From NCBI GenBank assembly GCA_964503335.1, contig CAZCZZ010000019.1, positions 1 to 59,077 on the forward strand: a stretch of DNA of 59,077 nucleotides, given 5' to 3'. The translations under genes and the position numbers were made by a program. Shown here piece after piece: positions 33,752 to 43,156 of the stretch. The notes under the pieces are model-generated. The model had not been told where the DNA came from. It did no database searches and saw only the letters and a program-made list of their open reading frames with translations. The DNA is from CAZCZZ01 sp964503335. Its GTDB lineage: Bacteria > Verrucomicrobiota > Kiritimatiellia > CAIVKH01. Numbering within the stretch: the stretch's first letter is position 1; every line of letters starts with the position of its first letter.

Positions 33752-34022
33752 TGCCTGCCTGGAAATAGACGTGTCCTGTTCCGAAGTGATCGAGCCGGCC
33801 CGTGAACCGGTCTCGGTTGATCACGCGTTTGAACGCTGGGTTCAACTCGTCACAACCGAACCTCGAAGCCAGCGTTCACGTGTCGCAGGCGAATGCCTCC
33901 GAATCCGGCTGGAGGATGAATTGGCTTTCGATTGCGCGATGCGCAAGTTCCTCAGGAACGGCACGGGAAGGCTGGCGGCACAAAGCCGCGCCGTTACCGC
34001 GCAGATCGATATGGATCGCTAG
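33741..34022 (+). CDS. Small hypothetical protein overlapping the 33497 gene
   Basis: 93 residues from ATG 33741, acidic N-terminal half (CLEIDVSCSEVIEPAREP) and Arg-rich C-terminal half. No leader and no known domain. It is the most protein-like frame in 33752-34125; the other long frame here (the upstream extension of the lipoprotein gene) is Ser/Trp/Arg-rich and looks like a shadow. Overlap of 11 bases with the preceding gene would allow coupling. Call is tentative. Confidence 0.4.
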   Translation: MNPDACLEIDVSCSEVIEPAREPVSVDHAFERWVQLVTTEPRSQRSRVAGECLRIRLEDELAFDCAMRKFLRNGTGRLAAQSRAVTAQIDMDR

Positions 34023-34125
34023 TTTCTGGCTGAGTTTCTCCGGCTGCGTGAGGCATCCGTTTCCCAAAGCGACCCGTTTCGTGCGCTCGCCTTGGACTCC
34101 GCTTCCGGCTATCCTGCTGGAAGCA

Positions 34126-37100
34126 ATGCATAGCCGCTACATCTTCTGCCTGCCCGCGCTTCTGGCGCTGCTTGTCGGCGCCGGATGCCGGGGGAAGGCG
34201 CCGGACCCGGCCATGAAGGCGGGCCTAAGCATCCTGTGCCCTTACGACATGTCCGGCTACACGCAGGTGACCGAACGCGTCCTTCTTGATGCCTTTCCCG
34301 AGGCGAAATCCTATCCGCTGCAGAAGTGGAATATCGCATTGGAAGAAGCCTTGAGGGAGAAGCGGATTCTGCTGGTGACCGACAGTGCTTCGCTGCCATC
34401 AGACCTTTGGTCGAAGTTCGAAGACTTCGTCGACCGTGGCGGGATTCCCGTATTTTTAGGGTCAAAACCCTTTGAGCAGAGGGTTTGGAGCAGTCCGGGG
34501 GGGATCAAGACGGAACGCCAGCTTGTATCGGAGTGGGCTGCCCAGACGCGCGCAGCGGACGCTTTACCTCCTGTGAAGACGTGGCGACTTCTGTGCGGCA
34601 AGAAGCGGTCCTCCGGCATTCTGCGCGTGGCCGAACACCCCAACCTGCCGTGGCCTGGTGTCGTTGTGACCCTCGACAAGCGATGCGATCACGACAGCCT
34701 GACTCACGCTGCCGTAGACGAAGGAAGCCCGGAGCATCAAGGCAACGCCTTGATCTTCTACGCACGCGGCGATGCGGCCACTACGCAGATCGCGCTGCAG
34801 TGCACGGACGTGGATGGCGTGGCGTGGCGAAGGTCGCTGCGCGTGACGGAGAAATGGACACCTTTCCTGTTGCGACTCGAATCCTTCGAAAAGATTCTGC
34901 CGACAAACGGGACGGAGTTCCTGACCATGAATCGGCTGAAGCGCATCGACATCGCTCCCGGCCCGGATTCGTCCTTCCAAGGGACAGGAAGCCACGGGTT
35001 CGGGATCTCCGATGTGCGTATCATGACCGATCCCAGGCCGCGTCATCTGGCCTTGGACTGGCCGGGTCTGCCGATGGTTTCAACGCCGCAGGATCGGTAC
35101 CCATGCCAGCCGCGCACAGTGCATCTGCTCGATAGCGATGACGTTCGCGATGTATGGGGCGACGTTGTCGGAAGCACACTGAGAGGAAGTCTCGGCCTTG
35201 GCGGTAACGCGGGCGACGCAAACCGATGGATACCCATCGCGGAAGCGCGCAATGCCAACCGGGAAGTTCTTGGTTGGCCCGCCGCGGTGCACGTCCGGTC
35301 CAGTGGCGATGGTCCGGATCGAGTGCTGGGGTGGGTGGGCGTGGACATCTCCCCCTCGACGGGAGAACTTGCAAAATCCCTTCTGCTCGCCCTTGTCGCG
35401 AAGCTTGAGCGGCGACACTTTCTCGTCTCTGCAGGCATGGATCGATTCGTGCTTGATCATCGGGAATCATTCGAAGTCGTCGCGCGCCTCGTCCGTTCGC
35501 ACGGGTTGGCTGGGGATGTCCGGCTCGCCGTCGAACTCGTCAGGCCCAACGGACAGACCGACCGAAGGGTTCTCGTCGATTTGGACGACAACACGTTTCG
35601 AGTCAGCATGGGCAATAGTCCCGCCGCGCCACGGTACTCCGAGGACTGGCACTTGAAGTTGTCCCTCCTGGATCGGAAGACGAGGCAGGTCCTGGACGTC
35701 ATGGAGCAGCCGTTCAAGCTTCTTCCGGATCGGACCGACACGGCGGCAAAGTCATGGGTGACCTGCGTGGGCCCGGTGCTGGCCGTGGAGGGGCGCACGC
35801 TCTACCCGCTCGGGGTTCACTATCAACCTGCGGGCCCGGTCCGGGACGGGCGACGGTGGCTTGCGGCCGGCCACTTTGACCCTGAGGCCGTGCGACGCGA
35901 TCTGGAGAGATTGGGTGAGATCGGGATCAATACCATCGCGGTCAGCTACGGAGCTTCTGAAGATGCACCCCAGCTTCGGTATGTCCTCGACGAGGCCATG
36001 ACGCATCGCATGCGCGTGCTGGTGGTTCTAGAGCCGGCCTCAACGGGCGCAGCGACACTTGACGTGGTGAAGGACATGGTCGCCAAGGCGCGCCTTGGCG
36101 AGGAACCCACGGCCTTCGCGTTGGATTTGTCAGTCCCGATAGGCAATCTCCTGCGACAGCGAATTGCGGGCGACCTTGCCTGGGAGGAATGGCTCACGGA
36201 GCAATTCGGATCCCATGAAAAGGCCCGGGCCATCCTCGGCGGCGACCCCTTCGGCGCTCTTCCAGACGTAGACGTGGAAGAGGCTTCGCCTCTCCGGCAT
36301 GCGAAGAGACGGTTCTTGAATGACATGGCCAGCCGGGTCGCAGGATCTGTTATCAACCCGTTGCGCAGCATCGGTACTCGCCAGCTCCTCACGGCCCGGG
36401 GGTTGACCTCCATGACCGGTGAGTTCTCGGACCCCGCGGCAGGCGCCGTTCATCTTGACTTCATGACGCCTGATGCCGGGGACCTGCATTTAAGCCAGGA
36501 GCTGATCATGGATGCCGGCTTCGTAACGGCATATTGCAGGGGAATGAGCGCGGGCAAACCCGTTGTCTGGATCGGATTGGGGAAGGCCCTCGGGCGCCCG
36601 CCCGCGCAGGCAGATCTGACGGGTCAGCTCCTCTTCTTCGACCAGGCCTTCACAATGTGCCGTCTTAGCAGGGCGGCAGGATGCTTCGCCGCGGCCTTTG
36701 CTCCCGGTCCGGGCACCGTGGACAAGGGGCTCGTGCACGGCGACGGGACCTGGCGTCCCGTCGCGGAGTCGTTCCGATCCTTTGCACACGGCCTAAGGGA
36801 AACCACGCCCACGCCGGCCGCATGGCGGGGACGGACGTTTGGTGCGGACGCATCGTCGCTCGGGTTTGCCTCGCTATGGTCGGCCTGGCGGAATGACTTC
36901 GAATCGGAAACACGCGACGATCTGGTCGAGGAACTACGGCCATCGGATTTCGGGACGCTCACGTCCACGCTGGCTGCGGTGCGAACCAACGGCGCTCCCG
37001 TTGTCCCGCTGGCGCTGATGAACGTGATCAACGCCGAGTGGGTGGACGCCTACGTTGGCGCCCAGCCGGCTGATCGCGATGACAAAGGCGTACCATCGGT

Positions 37101-37368
37101 GCAACGCATGGCGACATGTGAAGTCGAGTTACTTAATACGGGTCCCGCTACACTTGCCGCCGGCAGGAGGAACGCAAAGGGCAGCGCCTGGGTGAAGATT
37201 CTCTCGCCGGGCGGACGCGAGACCCTTCTGCCTGCGCCCGCGCTCGCGTGGGGGCAGCGCGCCCGGTTTGCGTGGACGCCCGACGAAGCGGGTGACTGGA
37301 CGTTGAGGCTCGCGCTTGAAGGCGTTGGCGAATTCGGCGAACGACTCGTTGTCCGCGTTGTTCCCTGA
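34126..37368 (+). CDS. Large lipoprotein with glycoside-hydrolase-like TIM barrel segment
   Basis: 1080 residues. The lipobox LLVGAGC (Cys21) predicts a lipid-anchored, probably outer-membrane-facing protein. Residues about 30-115 resemble a glutamine-amidotransferase-like fold (LSILCPYDMSGY, FEDFVDRGGIPVFLG) found beside some galactosidase-type enzymes. About 150-310 is a beta-rich, CBM-like part. From about 560 comes a barrel-like stretch (YPLGVHYQPAGP, LERLGEIGINTIAVSYG, TLDVVKDMVAKARLG) reminiscent of clan GH-A enzymes. The C-terminus is an Ig-like domain. I cannot assign catalytic Glu residues, so enzyme activity is unproven. ATG 34126 was chosen for the lipobox; the frame is open back to 33802 but that part does not look coded. 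Confidence 0.75.
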   Translation: MHSRYIFCLPALLALLVGAGCRGKAPDPAMKAGLSILCPYDMSGYTQVTERVLLDAFPEAKSYPLQKWNIALEEALREKRILLVTDSASLPSDLWSKFEDFVDRGGIPVFLGSKPFEQRVWSSPGGIKTERQLVSEWAAQTRAADALPPVKTWRLLCGKKRSSGILRVAEHPNLPWPGVVVTLDKRCDHDSLTHAAVDEGSPEHQGNALIFYARGDAATTQIALQCTDVDGVAWRRSLRVTEKWTPFLLRLESFEKILPTNGTEFLTMNRLKRIDIAPGPDSSFQGTGSHGFGISDVRIMTDPRPRHLALDWPGLPMVSTPQDRYPCQPRTVHLLDSDDVRDVWGDVVGSTLRGSLGLGGNAGDANRWIPIAEARNANREVLGWPAAVHVRSSGDGPDRVLGWVGVDISPSTGELAKSLLLALVAKLERRHFLVSAGMDRFVLDHRESFEVVARLVRSHGLAGDVRLAVELVRPNGQTDRRVLVDLDDNTFRVSMGNSPAAPRYSEDWHLKLSLLDRKTRQVLDVMEQPFKLLPDRTDTAAKSWVTCVGPVLAVEGRTLYPLGVHYQPAGPVRDGRRWLAAGHFDPEAVRRDLERLGEIGINTIAVSYGASEDAPQLRYVLDEAMTHRMRVLVVLEPASTGAATLDVVKDMVAKARLGEEPTAFALDLSVPIGNLLRQRIAGDLAWEEWLTEQFGSHEKARAILGGDPFGALPDVDVEEASPLRHAKRRFLNDMASRVAGSVINPLRSIGTRQLLTARGLTSMTGEFSDPAAGAVHLDFMTPDAGDLHLSQELIMDAGFVTAYCRGMSAGKPVVWIGLGKALGRPPAQADLTGQLLFFDQAFTMCRLSRAAGCFAAAFAPGPGTVDKGLVHGDGTWRPVAESFRSFAHGLRETTPTPAAWRGRTFGADASSLGFASLWSAWRNDFESETRDDLVEELRPSDFGTLTSTLAAVRTNGAPVVPLALMNVINAEWVDAYVGAQPADRDDKGVPSVQRMATCEVELLNTGPATLAAGRRNAKGSAWVKILSPGGRETLLPAPALAWGQRARFAWTPDEAGDWTLRLALEGVGEFGERLVVRVVP

Positions 37369-37644
37369 GTTCTGCCCGAAACACGTGCTTGAAATCGGCC
37401 CGCTTGACTCTAATCTTCGTTGAAGGGACTGCACGATACGTATGGGTAGAGATGATTCGAGGGAGCTAGGGGCAGGAGATACAGCTCCCGGTTTGAGAGC
37501 CTTGCGCAAGGTGTGGAATATGGATTCTCCCTCGCGCAAGAAGCCGAAGGAAAATCCACCCGTTACCTCATCCGACATTTACAAAGTGCCCGACAAGAAG
37601 ATCATTCCCAGACGACAGCACGGCCATCGCGCCTGACGTTTCAA

Positions 37645-40098
37645 TCAGTGTTGCCTCTCTCGCTTCTTCCTCAGAACCTGCGAAGCCTTGACGAGCCGAT
37701 TTTCGAGTCTGACCGTTTCAACATCCTCGGGTGGTGGCTGCAGTGCCGGGCCGCGCCGTCTCTGCATGACGGCAATTTCAGGCACTTCGATCACGCCGTG
37801 AAGCAGGGCTCGCAAGAAGCTTCTCGCGCACTCCACGGCCGCATCCGACTCCGTCAGAAAGAGCTCCAGCTCTTCGTTGTTCACTCCGGGAGGAAGCGGT
37901 GGCACGCACGACGGGCAACCGGCCTCACATTCGCACTCCTCGACAATGCGAAGGCACAGGCGTAGCGCATCCTCCAGTCGCTCGTAGATCTTCTCCGCAT
38001 ATCCAACGCCGCCTTCGTGCGCATCGTAGAGATAGAGCGAGCTCATCCAGCGCAGCGTCTCCTCCTCGTGAAGGGAAACATCCGTCTCGATGTCCTGCTC
38101 ATCCGCCATGCAGAGGCTTGGCGCCACGCGGCGTATCAAGTAGCTCAAGCCGAACATGGCCGCGCCCAACAGGCGCTTATCCTTCGCATCCAGAGCCTGC
38201 TTCCATGCCGCCGGGGGTAGAAGCGAAAGTCCCGTCGTGTCGTACTCGAACGCTGCGAGCGTGATGGGTCCATAACCGATGTTCTCGAAGCTGCGTTCAC
38301 GGATCTTCTTGTAGAGCTTCGGCTGCTTGTTGACGTGCACATAGCCGAACTTGACCGGCGCTTCGCCCTGCGTCTTCTGCTCCTCAACTTCTGTCATCTC
38401 GATCCGGTTCTCCCAGACGGCCTCGGTGTAGTAGTCGACATTCACTTCCTCGACGTGGCAGAGCTTCTTCTCAAGGTCGAGGTCGAGCGACATGTAGCGC
38501 TTGCCGAGGTGCTGATAGATCGCGTCTTTGTAGAGCGTGCCGCGGGCGCCAATGGGGTCGATCTCCCCGATCACTTCCGTTCCGCAATAGATATCGACGT
38601 TATAGTCCGTCATGCCGCGCAGGTTGACACCGCGCGCGGGATAATCCGCCAGCGCGTAGCGCCAACATTCGTGGTACGGCACGATGGCCTTGTCGTTCGC
38701 CAGGACGCGGAGCGATGACTGGTAGGCCTGGCCCTGGAACAGCGCTTCGTCGGGTCGGAGCGGATGTTCATGCGCCGCGCAGGGCAGGTGTTGCAGGATG
38801 ATGTACGGGTTGTCGGCATTCAGCCACGCCTGTTCGATCGGGGCGCTCGTGATGAAGTCGGGATGGTTCGCTAGGTATTGGTCGATCGGCGCGTCCTTCG
38901 CGATGAAGACAATGGCCGCGCGCTTGCCCTTTCTCCCCACGCGTCCCGCTTGCTGCCAGAAACTGGCGATGGTGCCCGGATGACCCGACAGGATGCACAG
39001 GTCGAGGTCGCCAATATCGATGCCAAGCTCGAGTGCGTTCGTCGTGATGATGACGGTGATGCGACCGTCGAACAGGTCCCGCTCCAGCTGCCGCCGCTCG
39101 TTCGGGAGAAGTCCGCCGCGATACGGCTTGATGAGTTTGGCCAGATCGGGGCGACCATCGACCGCGGCGCGATAAAGTCGCTCCACCTCCTGGCGCGCGC
39201 GACAGAAGCAGATGGTGCGAACACCGTGCTCTGCCGCTGCCCGTATCAGGGGAATGGACACGGAGCCCGGGCCCTTGCGGTACATCGCAAAGCCCTGGCT
39301 CTGGACCAGCGGCGGGTTTACGAAGTAGAGATCCCGTGAAGGCCTCGGAGCGCCATCCTTGTCGATCACGTGAACGGGACGATGCAGCAGCGCCTCCACG
39401 TGGGCGCCCGGATTACCCACGGTGGCCGAACAGCACACGAAGGATGGACGGCTTCCGTGGATCTCACAGACGCGGAGAAGGCGACGCATGACGTTGGACA
39501 CATGCGAGCCGAACGCGCCGCGGTAGGTGTGTACCTCGTCGATAACGATGTACCGCAGGCGCGACAGGAAGCTCTTCCATGCGCGGTTGTGGTTCGGGAG
39601 GATGCCCGCATGCAGCATGTCGGGATTGGTGATCACGAAATCCGCAACGCGTTGGATCGTCTGTCGCTCCTCCCGCGGCGTATCGCCGTCGAAGGTCCCG
39701 AGCTTCTTCTCCTCCATCGCCGCGTGAAGCAGTTTGCCGAGCGTTCCCTCCTGGTCGCGCGAGAGTGCCTTGGTGGGGTAGAGCAGGAGCACACCGAAGG
39801 GGCTTTCCGCGGACATGTATTCGTTCAGGATGGGCAGCAGGAACGAGAGTGTCTTGCCGCTGGCCGTGCGTGAGACAAGGACCGTGTCCTTGTTTTCGGA
39901 AATGGACGCGAAGGCCTCCGCCTGGTGCGAGTACAGGCGGACGATGCCCTGCGACGAGAGTGCATCCCGGAGTTTCGGGTGAAGCGCGACAGGCATCGGC
40001 TCAAAGCTGCCGTCAAGGGGCGGAAGTACATGATGCGCCTTGATCTGCTTTGCGAAGCGTTGCTCGAGAAAATCGACGACCTGATCCAAGCCGGACAT
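37645..40098 (-). CDS. MrfA-like DEVH helicase with C-terminal DUF1998 zinc motif
   Basis: 817 residues. Superfamily 2 helicase with the ATP site SRTASGKT, the DEVH box (IDEVHTYRGAFGSH), motif III (SATVGNP) and motif VI (QQAGRVGRKGKR). The C-terminal domain has four Cys (CECEAGCPSC), the metal site of DUF1998. Bacillus MrfA (YprA), the best-studied relative, acts in DNA repair of mitomycin-type lesions. I chose ATG 40098 (MSGLDQVVDFLEQ); an in-frame ATG at 40146 would place the start 4 bases from the preceding stop. It follows the lysyl-oxidase-like gene on the minus strand, and the functional link is not obvious. Confidence 0.93.
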   Translation of the reverse strand: MSGLDQVVDFLEQRFAKQIKAHHVLPPLDGSFEPMPVALHPKLRDALSSQGIVRLYSHQAEAFASISENKDTVLVSRTASGKTLSFLLPILNEYMSAESPFGVLLLYPTKALSRDQEGTLGKLLHAAMEEKKLGTFDGDTPREERQTIQRVADFVITNPDMLHAGILPNHNRAWKSFLSRLRYIVIDEVHTYRGAFGSHVSNVMRRLLRVCEIHGSRPSFVCCSATVGNPGAHVEALLHRPVHVIDKDGAPRPSRDLYFVNPPLVQSQGFAMYRKGPGSVSIPLIRAAAEHGVRTICFCRARQEVERLYRAAVDGRPDLAKLIKPYRGGLLPNERRQLERDLFDGRITVIITTNALELGIDIGDLDLCILSGHPGTIASFWQQAGRVGRKGKRAAIVFIAKDAPIDQYLANHPDFITSAPIEQAWLNADNPYIILQHLPCAAHEHPLRPDEALFQGQAYQSSLRVLANDKAIVPYHECWRYALADYPARGVNLRGMTDYNVDIYCGTEVIGEIDPIGARGTLYKDAIYQHLGKRYMSLDLDLEKKLCHVEEVNVDYYTEAVWENRIEMTEVEEQKTQGEAPVKFGYVHVNKQPKLYKKIRERSFENIGYGPITLAAFEYDTTGLSLLPPAAWKQALDAKDKRLLGAAMFGLSYLIRRVAPSLCMADEQDIETDVSLHEEETLRWMSSLYLYDAHEGGVGYAEKIYERLEDALRLCLRIVEECECEAGCPSCVPPLPPGVNNEELELFLTESDAAVECARSFLRALLHGVIEVPEIAVMQRRRGPALQPPPEDVETVRLENRLVKASQVLRKKRERQH

Positions 40099-40150
40099 GG
40101 CGTGAATGTCACCCAAACCACGCGTCGAAACAAGCGGTGTCCGCAAGGAA

Positions 40151-42259
40151 TTAGGGCAGGCGAATCCGCACCTGGTAGAACTGAACGGATAGGTTGTTTG
40201 TGAACACGAGTTCCAGGCTTGAGCCGTTCCCGTATCTGCCCGTCACCGCAGGCAGCCATAGCCCCGTGGCGAGGTTTGAGCACCACCATGCGTCGTAGAG
40301 GCGACCGGTTGAGCTCCAATTCAACTGGAGCGCTGTGGCTTGGCCTAACAGCACGTTGGTAATCACGGGCAGTCGGGACAAAGCGTTCGTGGGCACGGAG
40401 TCGCCAACGTACTCCTCCCAGTTCCTCGAGCCGTCTCCGTCGGGATCCGCACCGGGCAAACTTGCGACGGGATCGGGGAAGAATCGGGCTTCCCAGGCGT
40501 CCGGCAGGCCGTCCTGATCGGCGTCGCCGACCTGCAGGAAGACTGTGGCGGTGGTTGAGGTTGTTGTGCCGTCGGTTACGGAGAAAGTAAAGGAGTCGGG
40601 GCCGACATAGTTCGCCACGGGCGTATAGGTGATCCGCCCGTTGGTGGCGCTGAGCGATGACAGCGTGCCGTGCGCCGGAGCAGAATTGGTGCGGAAGGTG
40701 ATCGGATCACCGTCCGCGTCTGTTCCCGCAAGCTGAAGATTCGTGGCAGTATGGCCAGCCAGTGCGAAGACGTTGCTGGCCGTCGGGGCGGATTGGTAGG
40801 TCGAGCAGACGTACTGAGCGGTGTGGTAGACGATCCGAAGGCCCGCACACTTGAACGTGCCGTCGTTCAATGTCATCACATCGTCCACCCGGATTTTCCA
40901 CTTGCCCGATACGGGATTGCCGTCCAGGACGCTCAGCGATTCCACGGGTTTGTAGGATCCTGCGAAGGGCGGCGCCGAGGTGGTGAACAGGGATGTCGCT
41001 TCGTCGTTGAAGATGGTCTTGATCGCGGTGTTGCAGTTGTTGCCCGACCCGTAGTTCGCGCCCTCCCCATAGTTGTACCCGATCATGAGTTCGCCGCCCC
41101 ACGGCGGTTGGAGGAAGATCTCCAGATCGCTGGCCGAGAGATGATCGATGCGCACGAGCACATCGACGTCGTCAAGGATGGCGATGCCGGCGACGCTGAC
41201 TGAAACCGTGGAAATTACACTGCCGAATTCGGGAATGGCCTTCGACAAGTCCGTGGCGTTGAAGGTGTTTGTGATCGTCGCCAGCGTTTGCAGCGAGCCG
41301 ACCGTGCGCGTCCATTGGCTTGTAAATGTCGCCCGCTCGGTTGCGACGACTTGTCGCATCGTGACGATGGTTCCACAGGAAATGCTCTTTGGCAGCCGGT
41401 AGATGAACGCCGAATGGTTGGTGGCCACGCTGCCACCGCTGATGGAGGGATACGTGGAGGCGCCCTGGAGGATCGTGACGCCCGGCGTCAGGCTGGTCAC
41501 CACGCTGCTGACGGATGAGGCGGTGCAGCCCGTGTTGGTGAGCACGATCCACTCGCGGATGGTTTCGCCCGGGTCCATCGCACCGTTCCCGTTTCCGTTC
41601 GGGGTGTCCTGCACCGACCGTGACGCCGGGGCGATCGAGTGGCATGCGGCAAGGGTGACGGGCACCTGGATGATGTTGTTGGAATAGGATAGCTCGGCGA
41701 TCCGGCGGTCGGCGTTCACTTCGATCTCCAGCGTGTAGTCGCCCGCCGGCACGGCGGTCACGTCCAAGGCAGCACAGGATACGCTTCCGGAGAGAACGCA
41801 GGACCAGTCATGTTGGAGGCCCGGGCTTTCGCAGGTGAAGATGGGAAAAGGCATGGCCATGGGTTGGTAGATCCGGGTGTCTGAAACGCAGGCATCGACC
41901 TGACGCGTGGCCACGACACCGTTGGTGGCATTCCGGAGTCGATACGTGCACCAGTTGCGGTAGCGATATTCGCCGACGCACGTGTCGTAGATGAAGTTCG
42001 TGTTTCCAACCGGGTCGCCCAACGAAAGATCCATCGGCCCCATGTTCTGTACGTCCACGTCGAATTGGAACAGGTATCGGTCACCCGCGGGCAGGCAGCC
42101 GGATACGACGGAGCAATCCGACGTGGATAGCACCGCGTTCGACAACGTCGGGACTGTACTTGGTGCCCATATGCGCAAATCAAGGGACTGGCCCTGCGCG
42201 GAGAGTACGATCGCATTCAGGACAGACCAGAGAGTGAAAAGACGGTGAGCACACCACAT
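40151..42259 (-). CDS. Secreted lysyl-oxidase-like protein with P-domain and cadherin-like domain
   Basis: 702 residues with a signal peptide (about 1-24, LWSVLNAIVLSAQG). Residues about 30-190 follow the lysyl oxidase fold (LFQFDVDVQNMGPMDLSLG, VPAGDYTLEIEVNADRRI, ELSYSNNI). The copper motif is replaced: CVGEYRYRNW stands where HxHxH is expected. The LTQ tyrosine position reads Leu (DWSCVLSGSVSC), and the LTQ lysine region reads VATRQVDACVSD. A P-domain/proprotein-convertase-like segment (about 330-480), a cadherin-like domain (about 490-580, GTDADGDPITFRTNSAPAHG) and the Asp-rich plus beta C-terminal module (DADQDGLPDAWEARFF, GRLYDAWWCSNL) follow. I chose ATG 42259 for the leader. It is probably an adhesive or cross-linking-deficient wall protein. 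Confidence 0.85.
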   Translation of the reverse strand: MWCAHRLFTLWSVLNAIVLSAQGQSLDLRIWAPSTVPTLSNAVLSTSDCSVVSGCLPAGDRYLFQFDVDVQNMGPMDLSLGDPVGNTNFIYDTCVGEYRYRNWCTYRLRNATNGVVATRQVDACVSDTRIYQPMAMPFPIFTCESPGLQHDWSCVLSGSVSCAALDVTAVPAGDYTLEIEVNADRRIAELSYSNNIIQVPVTLAACHSIAPASRSVQDTPNGNGNGAMDPGETIREWIVLTNTGCTASSVSSVVTSLTPGVTILQGASTYPSISGGSVATNHSAFIYRLPKSISCGTIVTMRQVVATERATFTSQWTRTVGSLQTLATITNTFNATDLSKAIPEFGSVISTVSVSVAGIAILDDVDVLVRIDHLSASDLEIFLQPPWGGELMIGYNYGEGANYGSGNNCNTAIKTIFNDEATSLFTTSAPPFAGSYKPVESLSVLDGNPVSGKWKIRVDDVMTLNDGTFKCAGLRIVYHTAQYVCSTYQSAPTASNVFALAGHTATNLQLAGTDADGDPITFRTNSAPAHGTLSSLSATNGRITYTPVANYVGPDSFTFSVTDGTTTSTTATVFLQVGDADQDGLPDAWEARFFPDPVASLPGADPDGDGSRNWEEYVGDSVPTNALSRLPVITNVLLGQATALQLNWSSTGRLYDAWWCSNLATGLWLPAVTGRYGNGSSLELVFTNNLSVQFYQVRIRLP

Positions 42260-42319
42260 GCATGCTTCGATAGCAGGATCGGTGCCGCCGTCAGCCCTGC
42301 GCACACCGGCCGGGCAGGT

Positions 42320-43150
42320 TCAGGGATTGCCTGATGCGTAGTCGATGTCGAATCGGCGCACGATTCCGCCGTTTTCGATCATCAACTGGGCTCCGAGGGA
42401 GCTTTGGAGCATCAGACCCGTGACGGTATGACCCGCAGGAATGTCGACCCGGAGTGGCACCTGGCCCGCCGAGGCGTAAAGAGCCTTGTCCGACTTTGTC
42501 AGATTCGCAACATCGAAGGTGACGGTGAAGGTGTGTTCCTCGATGTCCACCTCCTCTTCCCTCCAGCGGGGGACGAGGTTTCCGACAGGATCACGCACAC
42601 GTTCCACGGTTTCAACGAGCCGGGTGCTCTTGTGGCGTCCGATGACGGCCTTCGATCCCCGCAACGAAGTTATGCGGAACGGAAAGTAGTCGTTGTTCTG
42701 CGCGTCAGGCGGCGTGATGAAGTCGGTGAGCCGTGGATCAGGCGGACTGAAGACGCTGATGCCGCCGGTTGATGCATTCTGCACTGCAGCCGTCGGCGCG
42801 GGTTCCGCCTTGAGCTTGATCGCAGTTGCCGCAGTCACGGCGCGTTGGTCGCGGAACTGGGCTCGCAACTGATTGAGTTGTGTCTCCGTCTTGCCCAGCC
42901 TGCGTTCCGTCTCGCGCAGCCGGATGTCGAGGTCTTGAATGGTGTCGCGCAACTTCTCAGCATCGCGCTCTCGCGCGGCGATGCTATCGCGAATTGAAGC
43001 GAGTTCCTTGTCGCGGGATGGCTCAACGGCCTTTGCCGGCGCAGCCTGCGGCTTGACCTCTTTGACCGGTTCCTTCTTCTCGGCACAGCCCGACACGAAC
43101 AGGGCGGCTGACAGGGAAAGTGCGAGGCGAATCCGGCGGTAAGCCTTCAT
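42320..43150 (-). CDS. Lipoprotein with coiled-coil and unknown C-terminal domain
   Basis: 276 residues. Lipobox LFVSGC (Cys22) gives a lipid anchor. Residues about 45-100 are a long coiled coil (DKELASIRDSIAARERDAEK, RLRETERRLGKTETQLNQLR), and an Ala/Pro linker follows. The C-terminal domain (about 130-276) is beta-like and ends in a hydrophobic strand (MLQSSLGAQLMI). I do not recognise it. The gene starts 6 bases after glnS and is read in the same direction, so it is probably co-transcribed with it. No catalytic residues are visible. Confidence 0.7.
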   Translation of the reverse strand: MKAYRRIRLALSLSAALFVSGCAEKKEPVKEVKPQAAPAKAVEPSRDKELASIRDSIAARERDAEKLRDTIQDLDIRLRETERRLGKTETQLNQLRAQFRDQRAVTAATAIKLKAEPAPTAAVQNASTGGISVFSPPDPRLTDFITPPDAQNNDYFPFRITSLRGSKAVIGRHKSTRLVETVERVRDPVGNLVPRWREEEVDIEEHTFTVTFDVANLTKSDKALYASAGQVPLRVDIPAGHTVTGLMLQSSLGAQLMIENGGIVRRFDIDYASGNP

Positions 43151-43156
43151 GGTCGG

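Noticed and set aside
33802..34125. Upstream extension of the lipoprotein frame
   Set aside because: The extension is Ser/Arg/Trp-rich and unlike a protein, and a clean lipobox leader begins at 34126.
37369..37644. Possible 38-64-residue basic protein near 37442-37636
   Set aside because: No leader, domain, overlap or strong ribosome site; composition is compatible with chance. The gap is otherwise empty to my eye.
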